Shown in pieces: positions 7,854 to 17,626 of a DNA stretch of 64,000 bases. The DNA comes from Mesorhizobium sp. B1-1-8 (GTDB lineage Bacteria; Pseudomonadota; Alphaproteobacteria; Rhizobiales; Rhizobiaceae), in NCBI RefSeq assembly GCF_006442795.2, contig NZ_CP083956.1:4193501-4257500 (forward strand), read 5' to 3'. The first letter of the stretch is position 1. Each line of letters opens with the position of its first letter. The position numbers and the translations under genes were made by a program. The notes under the pieces were generated by a model that searched no databases, was not told the origin of the DNA, and was given only the letters and a program-made list of their open reading frames with translations.

Positions 7854-9130
7854 AGCTCGATGCCGAACAGCCCGGCCATATAGGGCGACAAGAAACGGTT
7901 CTGGGGATCGATGTCGCGGCGCACCGCCATCGCGTCGTCCCAACGCGGATAGAGTTTTTTCAGATCCGCCGCCTTCAAACCGTGCATCTTTCCCCAATGC
8001 GGCCTGCCGCCATATCTGCGGAAGATCGGCTCGGCCGCCCGCATGAAGGGCAGCGGATCGTTCGCCGCATCGTGGTGGATGGCGATCGAACAGGTCCGCC
8101 TTTTGTGGAAAGGCGAAAGCCAGAACTCGTCAGGCGCTACCGAACGCACCTCCATCGGGAAATAGACTTCCGGAAAGTGCTTTTCCGTCAGCGCGATGAT
8201 CTCGGCCAACGCGTTCGGGCCTTCCTCGTAAGGCAGGTGATATTCCATCTCGTTAAATTTGGTGCGACGGTCGCTGGCGTAGACGTTGAGCCAGTCCTGC
8301 ACGTAGTCCTCGGGCGGGACTTTCTTGACCGCGCCGCGGATCAGCCAACGGCGCAGCCATGGCAGTCGGCGCAGCGCCGTGCGCAGCTTGCGCAGCGTCG
8401 CCAGCCCTTCCTCGTCGTCCTCGGTCGGGCGGGGTGTGGGCGCGGCGGCGCTCAGATCGCTGGCGATGAACTGCGCATAGCCGGAAAACGGGATGTAGTA
8501 GAATTCGGCCGACCGGTGCGCGGCCATCATCGTCTCGAAATCGCGCAGCATGTCGGCGATCGGCAGCACCCATTTGCGGCGGCGCAGCCGGTAGGTCGCA
8601 ATGTTGTTCATCGTCACTTCCGTGAGCACGCCGAAGGCGCCGAGCGCGACGCCGGTGGCGTGGATCATGTCCTGATCGCCGGTCCGGCTGAAGTCGCGCA
8701 GCCTGCCCCGTCCGTCGACGAATTGCACCGTCTCCAGCTGCGTGTGATAGGCGCCAAGCGTCGGGCCGGAGCCATGCGTGGCGGTGCCGAGCGCGCCGCC
8801 GATCGCCTGGCGGTCGATGTCGCCCATATTGGGCAGGCCCTGGCCGACGCCCTGCAGCAGACGCATCAGCGGCCCGAGCCGTGTGCCCGCCCTCACCCTC
8901 GCCTGATGCTTTTCAGCGTCGTGCGAGACCAGCCCTTCGATTTTCTCCAGCGAGACGATGGCGCCGTCCGACTGCACCAGCGGCGTGAAGGAATGGCCGG
9001 CGCCGGCGACACGCAGCGGGCCGGGTGCGGAGCGGACCAAATCGGCAAGCTCTCCGGCATCTGCCGGCGTGGCGATCAGCTTCGGCGTGGCGCTGACGAA
9101 ACCCGACCAGTTGCTCCAGCTGTTCGACAC
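7850..9130 (-). CDS. FAD-binding oxidase of the D-arabinono-1,4-lactone oxidase family
   Basis: This is a VAO-fold flavoprotein of 426 residues. The N-terminal FAD domain carries G-A-G-H-S-F, whose His is the covalent FAD site in many relatives. The C-terminal ALO domain ends with the family signature G-G-R-P-H-W-G-K. I place the start at GTG 9130 because GGAGG lies five bases upstream (9136-9140); longer in-frame extensions look non-coding. Relatives oxidise sugar lactones or polyols with O2. The stop overlaps the ATG of the PLP enzyme, implying coupled synthesis. Confidence 0.85.
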   Translation of the reverse strand: MSNSWSNWSGFVSATPKLIATPADAGELADLVRSAPGPLRVAGAGHSFTPLVQSDGAIVSLEKIEGLVSHDAEKHQARVRAGTRLGPLMRLLQGVGQGLPNMGDIDRQAIGGALGTATHGSGPTLGAYHTQLETVQFVDGRGRLRDFSRTGDQDMIHATGVALGAFGVLTEVTMNNIATYRLRRRKWVLPIADMLRDFETMMAAHRSAEFYYIPFSGYAQFIASDLSAAAPTPRPTEDDEEGLATLRKLRTALRRLPWLRRWLIRGAVKKVPPEDYVQDWLNVYASDRRTKFNEMEYHLPYEEGPNALAEIIALTEKHFPEVYFPMEVRSVAPDEFWLSPFHKRRTCSIAIHHDAANDPLPFMRAAEPIFRRYGGRPHWGKMHGLKAADLKKLYPRWDDAMAVRRDIDPQNRFLSPYMAGLFGIEL

Positions 9131-9143
9131 CGCCACCTCCGCG

Positions 9144-10331
9144 TTAGCTCGAAATCCGGCGGCGCCGCGCGATGACGATGAACAATCCAAGCATCGCCAC
9201 GCTGGCCAGGGCACTGGCGGCGGCGAATTCCGGCACGGGTCGAAAATTCTCGCCATCAATGAGCAGCGAGGCGGCGACCGGACCGATGGCGAGGCCGAAA
9301 AGCTGGGCTGCCGGCACCAGCAGCACCGCGTGACGGGTCTCGTCCGCGGTGATCGCCAGCCTGATCTGGTAAGGCACGATGAAAAGCAGGATGAAGCCCA
9401 TGACCAGCGCGACGGCCCAGAACACCGAAGGCCCCGGTCCCGATGCAAGCAAAGCCGAGCTTATAGCCGCGATGGCGCCGATAACGGTGATCGCAAAACG
9501 GTAGTCGATGCGCGCCTCGAAAACGGTCGCGGTCATGGCGCCGATCACCTGCGCGGCAAGGCTTGCCGAGACCATCAGACCGACGGTACGGCCATCGATT
9601 CCGAATTGCGCGCCAAGCGGCTCCAGAAATGCCCAGACGGCGCCAAAGAACATGAAGTAGCAGAAGACCGAGAGCAGCGCCGTGATCGACGGCAGGTTCA
9701 GGACATTGGCGAATTGTTCTTCCTTCGGCAGGTCGGCGTAGTCGTCCGGCACCGTCCAGGCGACGACCAGCGACAGCAGGCAGACCACGCCAAGCGCAAT
9801 GAAGCCGCCGGCCGAACCGGCGGCAGGCACGACATAGAGCGCAAGCAGCAGCGCCAGCGCGCACTGCGCCAGTGTCTGCAAGGTGACGAAGTAGCCGCCG
9901 ATGCGCTCGGCCCGGCGCGAGCGGGCAATCAGCTCGGTGGCGACCGCGACCAGCCCGCCTTCGGCGAGGCCGGCCAGGGCGCGCGCGCCGATCAGGGAAT
10001 TGGCGGTGACGGCATAGGCGCTCCAGACATTGGCAAGCCCGAGCAGGACCAGAAGCAAAGTGCTCTTCCAGCGCATGTTGCGGGCCGGAAGCAGCATGGC
10101 CACGATCGCCGATCCGAGCGCGATCGCAACCATCTCGGCGGTGGCGACCAGCGCCAGCTCATCGCCGGTAACGTGGCCCTCGGTGTAAAGGGCCCCGAGC
10201 AGCACCGGCTGCAGACCGAGGATGAGCAGGCCGACCGAGCCGATCCACAGCGCCGAGGCAAGCTGCAGGCCGCTCGGATTGCCGACCAGCCAGTCGCCCT
10301 CTTCCGCTTGCGCGGCTTGCGTTGCAGTCAA
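9144..10331 (-). CDS. MFS transporter, first gene of the oxidase/PLP-enzyme operon
   Basis: This 395-residue inner-membrane protein has about 12 hydrophobic segments of the MFS pattern. Arg-rich cytoplasmic loops (R-S-R-R-A-E-R-I-G-G) follow helix 4. The start is TTG at 10331, supported by GGGAGG seven bases upstream. It lies 13 bp upstream of the FAD oxidase and is divergent from a TetR gene, with a perfect palindrome between them. It may import the operon's substrate or export a product; the direction cannot be told. Confidence 0.82.
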   Translation of the reverse strand: MTATQAAQAEEGDWLVGNPSGLQLASALWIGSVGLLILGLQPVLLGALYTEGHVTGDELALVATAEMVAIALGSAIVAMLLPARNMRWKSTLLLVLLGLANVWSAYAVTANSLIGARALAGLAEGGLVAVATELIARSRRAERIGGYFVTLQTLAQCALALLLALYVVPAAGSAGGFIALGVVCLLSLVVAWTVPDDYADLPKEEQFANVLNLPSITALLSVFCYFMFFGAVWAFLEPLGAQFGIDGRTVGLMVSASLAAQVIGAMTATVFEARIDYRFAITVIGAIAAISSALLASGPGPSVFWAVALVMGFILLFIVPYQIRLAITADETRHAVLLVPAAQLFGLAIGPVAASLLIDGENFRPVPEFAAASALASVAMLGLFIVIARRRRISS

Positions 10332-10362
10332 GAGGCGCCCTCCCTTGCAGCCCGATCAAAAG

Positions 10363-10377
10363 CTGACAACTTGTCAG
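10363..10377. promoter_or_regulatory. Perfect 15-bp palindrome, probable TetR operator
   Basis: CTGACAA-C-TTGTCAG lies between the divergent MFS operon (start 10331) and the tetR gene (start 10450). Perfect arms of seven bases around one central base are typical for a TetR dimer. A minus-strand TTGACA (10411-10416) could be the -35 element of the MFS operon. The regulator would then control both directions. Confidence 0.65.
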
Positions 10378-10449
10378 CAATTCAGGAAACTGATACTTGA
10401 TCATGTTTATTGTCAACCGGGAATTTGGACTTCTGGCGAGAGTTGAGCC

Positions 10450-11076
10450 ATGGCTAAAGCAACGCGAGCCGCGACCGAGCTCAGGCGAAGGCCCAAGCAG
10501 GAGCGCAGCCGCGAGCGCATCGACGCGATCCTTGCCACGACCATGCGGCTGATCGGCGAAAAAGGCATTGACGCCGTCACCATGAAGGAGGTGGGCGCGC
10601 TGGCCGGCGGACCGATCGCCACCGTCTATCATTATTTCCCCAGCAAGTCGGCCATCCTAGCGATGCTCTATGAGCGGTTCTCGCAGGAAAGCCGCGCGCG
10701 CTTCGGCGCGATCATCGCGGAGATCCGCGGGCTGGAGGATGTGACGGTGGCGGCGGACCGTTTGCTCGATGACTACTACCAGCGTGTCGCCGCCGACCCA
10801 GCGATCCAGGACCTGCAGAACGCGATCCAGGCCGACAAGGCGCTGCAGCATCTCGACATCGCCGAGACGAGGCACCAGGCGAAGATGTTCTGCGACCATG
10901 TCGCGCCGATGCTGAAGCCTGAGCAGCGCGAGGCTTTTTCCAGGGTGGTGTTCCTGATCTTCCAGCTTGCCGGCGGCGTCGTGCGGCTGGCGCTGACGCA
11001 GGACGAGGCGGAAAGCCGGCGCACGATCGACGACTACCGCTCGATCATCCACACGCAGCTGAAGTTGTTCCTCTGA
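10450..11076 (+). CDS. TetR-family regulator
   Basis: The 208-residue protein has a basic N-terminal stretch followed by a TetR helix-turn-helix (V-T-M-K-E-V-G-A-L-A-G-G then I-A-T-V-Y-H-Y-F-P-S-K) at about residues 40-65. The remainder is an all-helical ligand domain. Its divergent position with a perfect palindrome in the shared spacer points to control of the MFS/oxidase/PLP-enzyme operon and of itself. Its stop directly abuts the stop of the convergent lysR gene, leaving no spacer. Confidence 0.93.
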   Translation: MAKATRAATELRRRPKQERSRERIDAILATTMRLIGEKGIDAVTMKEVGALAGGPIATVYHYFPSKSAILAMLYERFSQESRARFGAIIAEIRGLEDVTVAADRLLDDYYQRVAADPAIQDLQNAIQADKALQHLDIAETRHQAKMFCDHVAPMLKPEQREAFSRVVFLIFQLAGGVVRLALTQDEAESRRTIDDYRSIIHTQLKLFL

Positions 11077-11973
11077 TCAGGGATCGAGCTTCGGGCCAAG
11101 AATCTCGACCAGCCAGTCGACGAACACCCTGACGCGCGGCGACAGCTGGCGGCTGCGCGGGTAGAGCACCGAGATCGGCGTCGGCGACGGAGGGTAATCG
11201 GGCAGCACCTCGACCAGCCGGCCGGCCTCGAGGTCCGAGACGAAACGAAGCCGCGGCGCCTGGTAGAGGCCGAAGCCCAGCCGCACCAGAGTGGCGCTGG
11301 TGTCGGAATTGGCGACGGTGACCCGCGACGGCAGCACCACTTCCCGCATCTTGCCGTCGATGGTGAATTCCAGCGGCATCACTTGCCCGCTGCGGGACGA
11401 AACGAAGCCGATCATCATATGGCCGGCGAGGTCGTCGGGTGTGCACGGCGTGCCGTGGCGTTCGAGATAGGCCGGGCTGGCGACGGTGATCTCGCGCGCC
11501 ATGCCGAGCCGGCGCGCGATCATGTCGCTGTCGGGAAGCGTGCCGGCGCGGATGACGCAATCGACGCCTTCGCGCACGAGATCGACGAGACGGTCGCCTT
11601 CGCCGACATGCACGCTCAGCTGCGGATGGCGGGCAAGCAGCGCCGGCAGTTCCGGAATGATGAAGGTGCGCGCCATATGGCCGTTGACGTCGATGCGCAG
11701 CCGCCCGCGCACCTCATGCGTGCCGAAGCCGCCTTCGGCATCCTCGATGTCGGCCAGAATGCCGACGCAGCGCTGGTAATAGGCCTCGCCGTCCAGCGTC
11801 GGCGTGACGTGGCGGGTGGTGCGCCTGAGCAATTGCACGCCGAGCCGCTCCTCCAGCTGCTTGATGGCGGAGGTCGCGCTGGAGCGCGGCAGGCCGAGAT
11901 CGGCCGCGGCCGCGGTGAAGCTGTGCCTTTCCACGACGCGGACGAAGAGCCGCATGCTGTCCAGCCTGTCCAT
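11077..11973 (-). CDS. LysR-family regulator
   Basis: The 298-residue protein has the LysR winged helix at residues 1-60 (F-T-A-A-A-A-D-L-G-L-P-R-S-S-A-T) and a substrate-binding co-inducer domain from about residue 90. It is divergent from an SDR gene starting at 12080. Many LysR proteins of this subgroup act on a divergent oxidoreductase gene, and an imperfect palindrome lies in the shared spacer. The inducer is unknown. Confidence 0.93.
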   Translation of the reverse strand: MDRLDSMRLFVRVVERHSFTAAAADLGLPRSSATSAIKQLEERLGVQLLRRTTRHVTPTLDGEAYYQRCVGILADIEDAEGGFGTHEVRGRLRIDVNGHMARTFIIPELPALLARHPQLSVHVGEGDRLVDLVREGVDCVIRAGTLPDSDMIARRLGMAREITVASPAYLERHGTPCTPDDLAGHMMIGFVSSRSGQVMPLEFTIDGKMREVVLPSRVTVANSDTSATLVRLGFGLYQAPRLRFVSDLEAGRLVEVLPDYPPSPTPISVLYPRSRQLSPRVRVFVDWLVEILGPKLDP

Positions 11974-12012
11974 GCAATGACTGTTCGCACAAGCTGAATA
12001 GTGTTGGCAATC

Positions 12013-12035
12013 CCCGGCCGATTATATCGACCGGG
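12013..12035. promoter_or_regulatory. Imperfect palindrome between lysR and the SDR gene
   Basis: Ten-base arms (12013-12022 and 12026-12035) pair with one mismatch around a 3-bp A/T spacer. The site lies about 40 bp from each gene start, the usual place for a LysR-type regulatory site controlling both directions. Confidence 0.5.
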
Positions 12036-12079
12036 CAGGCTAGTATATGGATCTCCATCACAAAGAAGGAGATTTCACG

Positions 12080-12847
12080 ATGACCAACTCAACCCGCCCC
12101 ATTGCCCTCGTCACCGGCGGCAGCCGCGGCCTCGGCCGCAACACCGCGTTCAACCTCGCCCGCAAGGGCATCGACGTGGTGATCACCTACCGCTCCCGCG
12201 CCGACGAGGCCAAGGCAGCCGTGGCCGAGATCGAGGCGGCCGGCGGCCGCGCCGCCGCACTCGAACTCGACGCTGGCGCCGTCCCTACCTTCCCGGCCTT
12301 CGTCGCGGCTTTGAAGCAGACGCTGCAATCGACCTGGCAGCGCAACCGTTTCGACTTTCTCGTCAACAATGCCGGCACCGGCCTGCGCAAGACGGTCGCC
12401 GAGACGACGGAAGAAGAATTCGACGCGCTGATGAACATCCACCTCAAGGGCGTGTTCTTCCTCACCCAGGCGCTGCTGCCGCTGATCAACGACGGCGGCC
12501 GCATCATCAACATATCGAGCGGGCTGGCGCGCTTCGCGGTGCCGGGATCGTCGGCCTATGCGATGATGAAAGGCGGCATCGAGGTGTTCACACGCTACCT
12601 CGCCAAGGAGCTCGGTCCGCGCGGCATCACCGCCAACACGGTGGCGCCCGGCGCGATCGCGACAGACTTCAACGGCGGCCATGTGCGCGACGACGCCGAT
12701 ATCAACCGCATGGTGGCAAGCGTCACCGCGCTCGGCCGCGCCGGCGTCCCCGACGACATCGGCCCGATGATCGCCTCGCTGCTGTCGGACGACAATCGCT
12801 GGGTCAACGCCCAGCGCATCGAAGTGTCGGGCGGCATGAACATCTGA
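12080..12847 (+). CDS. SDR-family NAD(P)-dependent oxidoreductase
   Basis: This 255-residue classical short-chain dehydrogenase has the cofactor motif T-G-G-S-R-G-L-G near residue 15, N-N-A-G near residue 95, and a catalytic Ser with Y-A-M-M-K (Tyr and Lys). I chose the ATG at 12080 because AAGGAG precedes it; an upstream ATG at 12047 lacks a ribosome site and adds residues not typical of the family. The substrate is unknown. It is probably controlled by the divergent LysR gene. Confidence 0.93.
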   Translation: MTNSTRPIALVTGGSRGLGRNTAFNLARKGIDVVITYRSRADEAKAAVAEIEAAGGRAAALELDAGAVPTFPAFVAALKQTLQSTWQRNRFDFLVNNAGTGLRKTVAETTEEEFDALMNIHLKGVFFLTQALLPLINDGGRIINISSGLARFAVPGSSAYAMMKGGIEVFTRYLAKELGPRGITANTVAPGAIATDFNGGHVRDDADINRMVASVTALGRAGVPDDIGPMIASLLSDDNRWVNAQRIEVSGGMNI

Positions 12848-12854
12848 GGCCCGA

Positions 12855-13706
12855 CTATGCGAACTGGCGGATCAGCCCCTCGAAGCCGTCGGCGAGATTG
12901 GCGTTGCCGGCGGCGATGAAGGCGGACAGGTTGCGGGCGCGGCCGGGCGTCTTGTTGGCGTCGAGCAGCACCGCCCTGCCCTCGTGCATGACGAAGTCGA
13001 ATTTGCCGTAGTCGAAGCCGAGTTCGCGCCTTAAAGCGCGGAGCTCGTCCGGCACCGGAACCGCCTCGCGGCGGATGGTGTCGTCGCCCTTGACCAAGCT
13101 CTGCGGCGACACATGGCGGGTGCAGCGCTCGCGCTCGCCGCAGAACAGCCAGAAGCGGGCGGCGAAACCGTCCGGCTCCGGCTCCGGAATGAATTTTTCG
13201 ACCACCAGATCCTCGCGTTCGAACACTTCCGCCGGAATGTCGGCGAGCGAGGCGTGGATCTGATAGCGATCAAAAATCGCGGCACCCGGAAACGGCTCCG
13301 GCCTGCCGGCCCGCCGCGACTGACGATTCAGATGCTCTTCCGGCGTTCCCCAATGATTGAGGCTGCTCTTGACGATGACCTGCCCGGTCCAGCCGTCGTC
13401 CTTGCCTATCACGGCCCCACTGATGCGTCGTTTCGAGATATCGGTGGCGCCCAGGTTGAGGCAAAAGGGAAAGCCGCGCGCGTATTCGACATACTCGGTC
13501 GGGGTCACCGTTGCGTCGACATGCAGCACGGCGATGTCAGCGGCCGGCTTCGCCGAAGTGCCGCTGAGCACGCGCACCGAATGGCCGCGCCGCTTCAGTT
13601 CCTCCAGCTGATCAAACAGCATATATGGGCTGTCGCGGCGCATCAGCAGTCCGCGCCGGCTTTGGAAGCGGTCAAATTCATGCGTGATGACGGCGATGCG
13701 TGCCAT
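12855..13706 (-). CDS. ATP-grasp-like protein of unknown function
   Basis: The 283-residue protein is not one I recognise by name. The middle has V-I-V-K-S-S (a possible nucleotide-binding lysine strand) and V-V-E-K-F-I-P-E. Near the C-terminus F-D-F-V and L-L-D-A-N-K-T-P-G resemble the metal-binding end of ATP-grasp ligases. The N-terminus (I-A-V-I-T-H-E-F) looks like a pre-ATP-grasp Rossmann strand. It would probably join a carboxylate to an amine or thiol, but no partner enzyme is adjacent. It shares a 74-bp divergent spacer with the methyltransferase-like gene. Confidence 0.75.
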   Translation of the reverse strand: MARIAVITHEFDRFQSRRGLLMRRDSPYMLFDQLEELKRRGHSVRVLSGTSAKPAADIAVLHVDATVTPTEYVEYARGFPFCLNLGATDISKRRISGAVIGKDDGWTGQVIVKSSLNHWGTPEEHLNRQSRRAGRPEPFPGAAIFDRYQIHASLADIPAEVFEREDLVVEKFIPEPEPDGFAARFWLFCGERERCTRHVSPQSLVKGDDTIRREAVPVPDELRALRRELGFDYGKFDFVMHEGRAVLLDANKTPGRARNLSAFIAAGNANLADGFEGLIRQFA

Positions 13707-13780
13707 GCGTCCCCACTTGGCTTCTTTAGCGTCGTCGATTATTCAACCGCGTACAATGCGGTATCAGGTTCGGGGTTTGC

Positions 13781-14584
13781 ATGACAGACCACTGGAATGC
13801 AATTCGCAAGCACTGGCAGTTGCTCGGGCCGCCGCTGCGACCGCCGGCGGAAGTCGTCGAGACTTACGACCGCGAGCTCGACCTTGCCCGATCCCACGTC
13901 GTTATGCTTGGCGTGACGCCGGAACTCGCCGGGCTCGGGGCGAGCATGACGGCCGTGGACGAATCCCGTGACATGATCGCCGGCGTCTGGCCGGGCGACA
14001 CCGATACACGCAAGGCGATCATCGGCGACTGGTTCGGCCTCCCGTTGCCCGATGCAAACGTCGATGCGCTGATCGGCGATGGATGCCTCTCGGTCATCGG
14101 CGGCTTCGATGTCAGGCGGGCGCTGTTTGCGGCCATTGCCCGCGTGTTGAAAGCCGATGGGCGCGCCGGCATCAGGCTTTATGCTTGCCCCGAAACACGC
14201 GACGATCCACGGGATGTCCGCGCCCTGGCACTGGCGGGCGGCGTCTCGACCTTCCACGATCTCAAATGGCGCGTGGCCATGACCGCGATCGGCGGCGCGC
14301 CGGACTACATCATCCCCGTCACGGGAATCCTCGAACAATTCGATGCGATGTTTCCAGACCGCGACGAGCTCTCGGCGCGCACCGGATGGGAGCTGCCGGT
14401 GATCGGCACCATCGACGTCTACAGGAACTCGTCGGTCATCTATAGTTTTACGCCGACAGCGGTGCTCGTCGAGGAGGCCAGGGTTTTCTTCGACGATGTG
14501 CGCGTCGCCTCGACCGGCAACTACGGCCTCGCCGAACGGTGCCCGCTGCTGGTGCTGCGCTCGCCACGAAAACCGATGCGATAG
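13781..14584 (+). CDS. SAM-dependent methyltransferase-like protein
   Basis: In this 267-residue protein the segment near residue 40 (V-V-M-L-G-V-T-P-E-L) stands where class I methyltransferases have motif I, followed by T-A-V-D-E-S as motif II. W-F-G-L-P-L-P-D-A-N-V-D-A-L and a later V-L-K-A-D-G-R-A complete the usual pattern. The glycine-rich loop is degenerate, so SAM binding is probable, not certain. The gene diverges from the ATP-grasp-like gene and could be functionally linked to it (inference). Confidence 0.7.
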   Translation: MTDHWNAIRKHWQLLGPPLRPPAEVVETYDRELDLARSHVVMLGVTPELAGLGASMTAVDESRDMIAGVWPGDTDTRKAIIGDWFGLPLPDANVDALIGDGCLSVIGGFDVRRALFAAIARVLKADGRAGIRLYACPETRDDPRDVRALALAGGVSTFHDLKWRVAMTAIGGAPDYIIPVTGILEQFDAMFPDRDELSARTGWELPVIGTIDVYRNSSVIYSFTPTAVLVEEARVFFDDVRVASTGNYGLAERCPLLVLRSPRKPMR

Positions 14585-14679
14585 GCAAATTCCACGTTGA
14601 TCCCCAATGGCAATCGGCGCATTCCGGAACCCGGCGATTGCCCAAGCAAAATTTCGCGCCATTGCCCCTCCCCGCGCGC

Positions 14680-14709
14680 CTTGACTCTCGAAAGCCACCG
14701 GCCTATTTC
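14680..14709 (+). promoter_or_regulatory. groESL promoter, sigma-70 or RpoH type
   Basis: CTTGACT (from 14680) and CCTATTTC (-10 core 14704-14709) are 17 bp apart. CTTG with CCTATNT also fits the alphaproteobacterial heat-shock sigma (RpoH) consensus. The CIRCE operator begins ten bases downstream. Both sigma factors may therefore use this promoter; only transcription mapping could separate them. Confidence 0.65.
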
Positions 14710-14718
14710 AACGCCACG

Positions 14719-14745
14719 TTAGCACTCGCCATTGGTGAGTGCTAA
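14719..14745. promoter_or_regulatory. CIRCE element (HrcA operator)
   Basis: TTAGCACTC (14719-14727), nine bases, then GAGTGCTAA (14737-14745) is an exact copy of the CIRCE consensus. HrcA binds it to repress groESL until heat shock. It overlaps the expected transcription start region. Confidence 0.97.
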
Positions 14746-14836
14746 CTGATGTCCGGCATCGTCGGGCAGGTACTGGTTTGTCCGGCCTCGCCGGACTGAG
14801 GAACAGTTCTCACCGTTCTCATTCGAGGAAGAAAAC

Positions 14837-15133
14837 ATGGCAAAGTCGAAGTTCCGCCCGCTTCATGACCGCGTGGTCGTTCGCCGGGTCGAATCCGAAT
14901 CCAAGACCGCCGGCGGGATCATCATCCCGGACACGGCGAAGGAAAAGCCGCAGGAAGGCGAGATCATCGCCGTCGGCTCCGGCGCCCGCGACGAAAGCGG
15001 CAAGCTCGTCCCGCTCGACGTCAAGGCCGGCGACCGCGTGCTGTTCGGCAAATGGTCGGGCACCGAAGTCAAGCTCAACGGCGAAGACCTTCTGATCATG
15101 AAGGAAGCCGACATCATGGGCATCATCGGCTGA
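14837..15133 (+). CDS. groES: Co-chaperonin GroES
   Basis: This 98-residue GroES forms the heptameric lid of the chaperonin. The N-terminal [11 protein letters not shown] and the mobile loop with G-G-I-I-I-P-D-T-A near residue 25 are diagnostic, as is the C-terminal [17 protein letters not shown] precedes the ATG. It is first in the CIRCE-controlled operon, 64 bp before groEL. Confidence 0.98.
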   Translation: MAKSKFRPLHDRVVVRRVESESKTAGGIIIPDTAKEKPQEGEIIAVGSGARDESGKLVPLDVKAGDRVLFGKWSGTEVKLNGEDLLIMKEADIMGIIG

Positions 15134-15194
15134 AACATCGGCCTCTTCATCAACTGAATTTTCGGGCTCGTTCCGAGCCCCTGCCAGGAGCTAA

Positions 15195-16850
<1,656 letters not shown>

Positions 16851-16875
16851 GAAGTCCAACCCTGCAAGCATATGG

Positions 16876-16901
16876 AAAGGGCGCCGAAGGGCGCCCTTTT
16901 T
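16876..16901 (+). terminator. Intrinsic terminator of groESL
   Basis: A 10-bp perfect stem (16876-16885 with 16890-16899) with a GAAG loop runs into a T tract 26 bp after the groEL stop. Confidence 0.85.
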
Positions 16902-16919
16902 CGTTGGAGTTCTACGCGC

Positions 16920-17528
16920 TCAAACAGCAGCGTCGGCACGCTGCGCCACATTGCCGGCGAGCACCGCTTGCTCGACCAGCGCCGCGACTTCGTCAGCCAC
17001 GGCAAGCAGCGGGGTGCGGTCGCGGGTGGCCCGGGCAATGACCATCAGTCCTTCGAGGGAGGATTCGACCAGCAGCGCCAGCGCCTGCGCGCGCCGCTCC
17101 GGCACCCCTGCCCTGACGAAGGCTTGCCGCAGCAGGCCGATCCACTGCTCGAAGGCCGTGCGGCAAATTTCGGCGAGCTCCGGCATGTCGTTGGGCGAAT
17201 CCAGCACGACCGGCGCGATCGGGCAGCCGAGCGAGAATTCGTTTTCCTCCAGCATGCGCCCCACCGACTGATAGATGTGATGGACGGCGACCGCCGGATC
17301 ATTTTCCGCCGCCAGCGCCGTGCCCAGTCGTTCGGTCACGTCGGCCACGCTGTCGCGCGTCACCTCGATGACCAGCTGGTCCTTGCCGCCCGGAAAATGG
17401 AAATAGAGCGAGCCGCGGGGGGTGCCGCTGGCGCTCAGTATGTCGTTCAGTGAAGTGCCGTGATAGCCGCGCCGCCTCAAGAGCAGTGCGGTCGCCTCGA
17501 TCATACGGGTGCGTGTATCCGTTGCCAT
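16920..17528 (-). CDS. TetR-family regulator (LmrA/YxaF-like)
   Basis: The 202-residue protein has the TetR HTH T-S-L-N-D-I-L-S-A-S-G-T-P-R-G-S-L-Y-F-H-F at about residues 25-45. The C-terminal part has G-C-P-I-A-P-V-V-L-D-S, usual in the LmrA/YxaF subgroup. I use the ATG at 17528 (AGAGG upstream) instead of a TTG six codons earlier. It is divergent from an MDR reductase-OsmC-SnoaL unit, with palindrome and direct repeats in the shared spacer, so it probably represses that unit. Confidence 0.92.
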   Translation of the reverse strand: MATDTRTRMIEATALLLRRRGYHGTSLNDILSASGTPRGSLYFHFPGGKDQLVIEVTRDSVADVTERLGTALAAENDPAVAVHHIYQSVGRMLEENEFSLGCPIAPVVLDSPNDMPELAEICRTAFEQWIGLLRQAFVRAGVPERRAQALALLVESSLEGLMVIARATRDRTPLLAVADEVAALVEQAVLAGNVAQRADAAV

Positions 17529-17580
17529 GTCAGCCTCTGTCAGCAATGCGCATTATAGGCCTTGCCCGGAATATAACAAC

Positions 17581-17612
17581 CGGTCTACATAATATGTAAA
17601 TCGGTCTACATA
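17581..17612. promoter_or_regulatory. TetR operator region with palindrome and direct repeats
   Basis: A perfect palindrome TACATA-A-TATGTA (17586-17598) lies within two direct copies of CGGTCTACATA (17581-17591 and 17602-17612). The copies are 21 bp apart, about two helical turns, suggesting two regulator dimers on one DNA face. The site sits between divergent tetR and the MDR reductase gene. Confidence 0.65.
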
Positions 17613-17626
17613 TTCGGGAGACTGCG

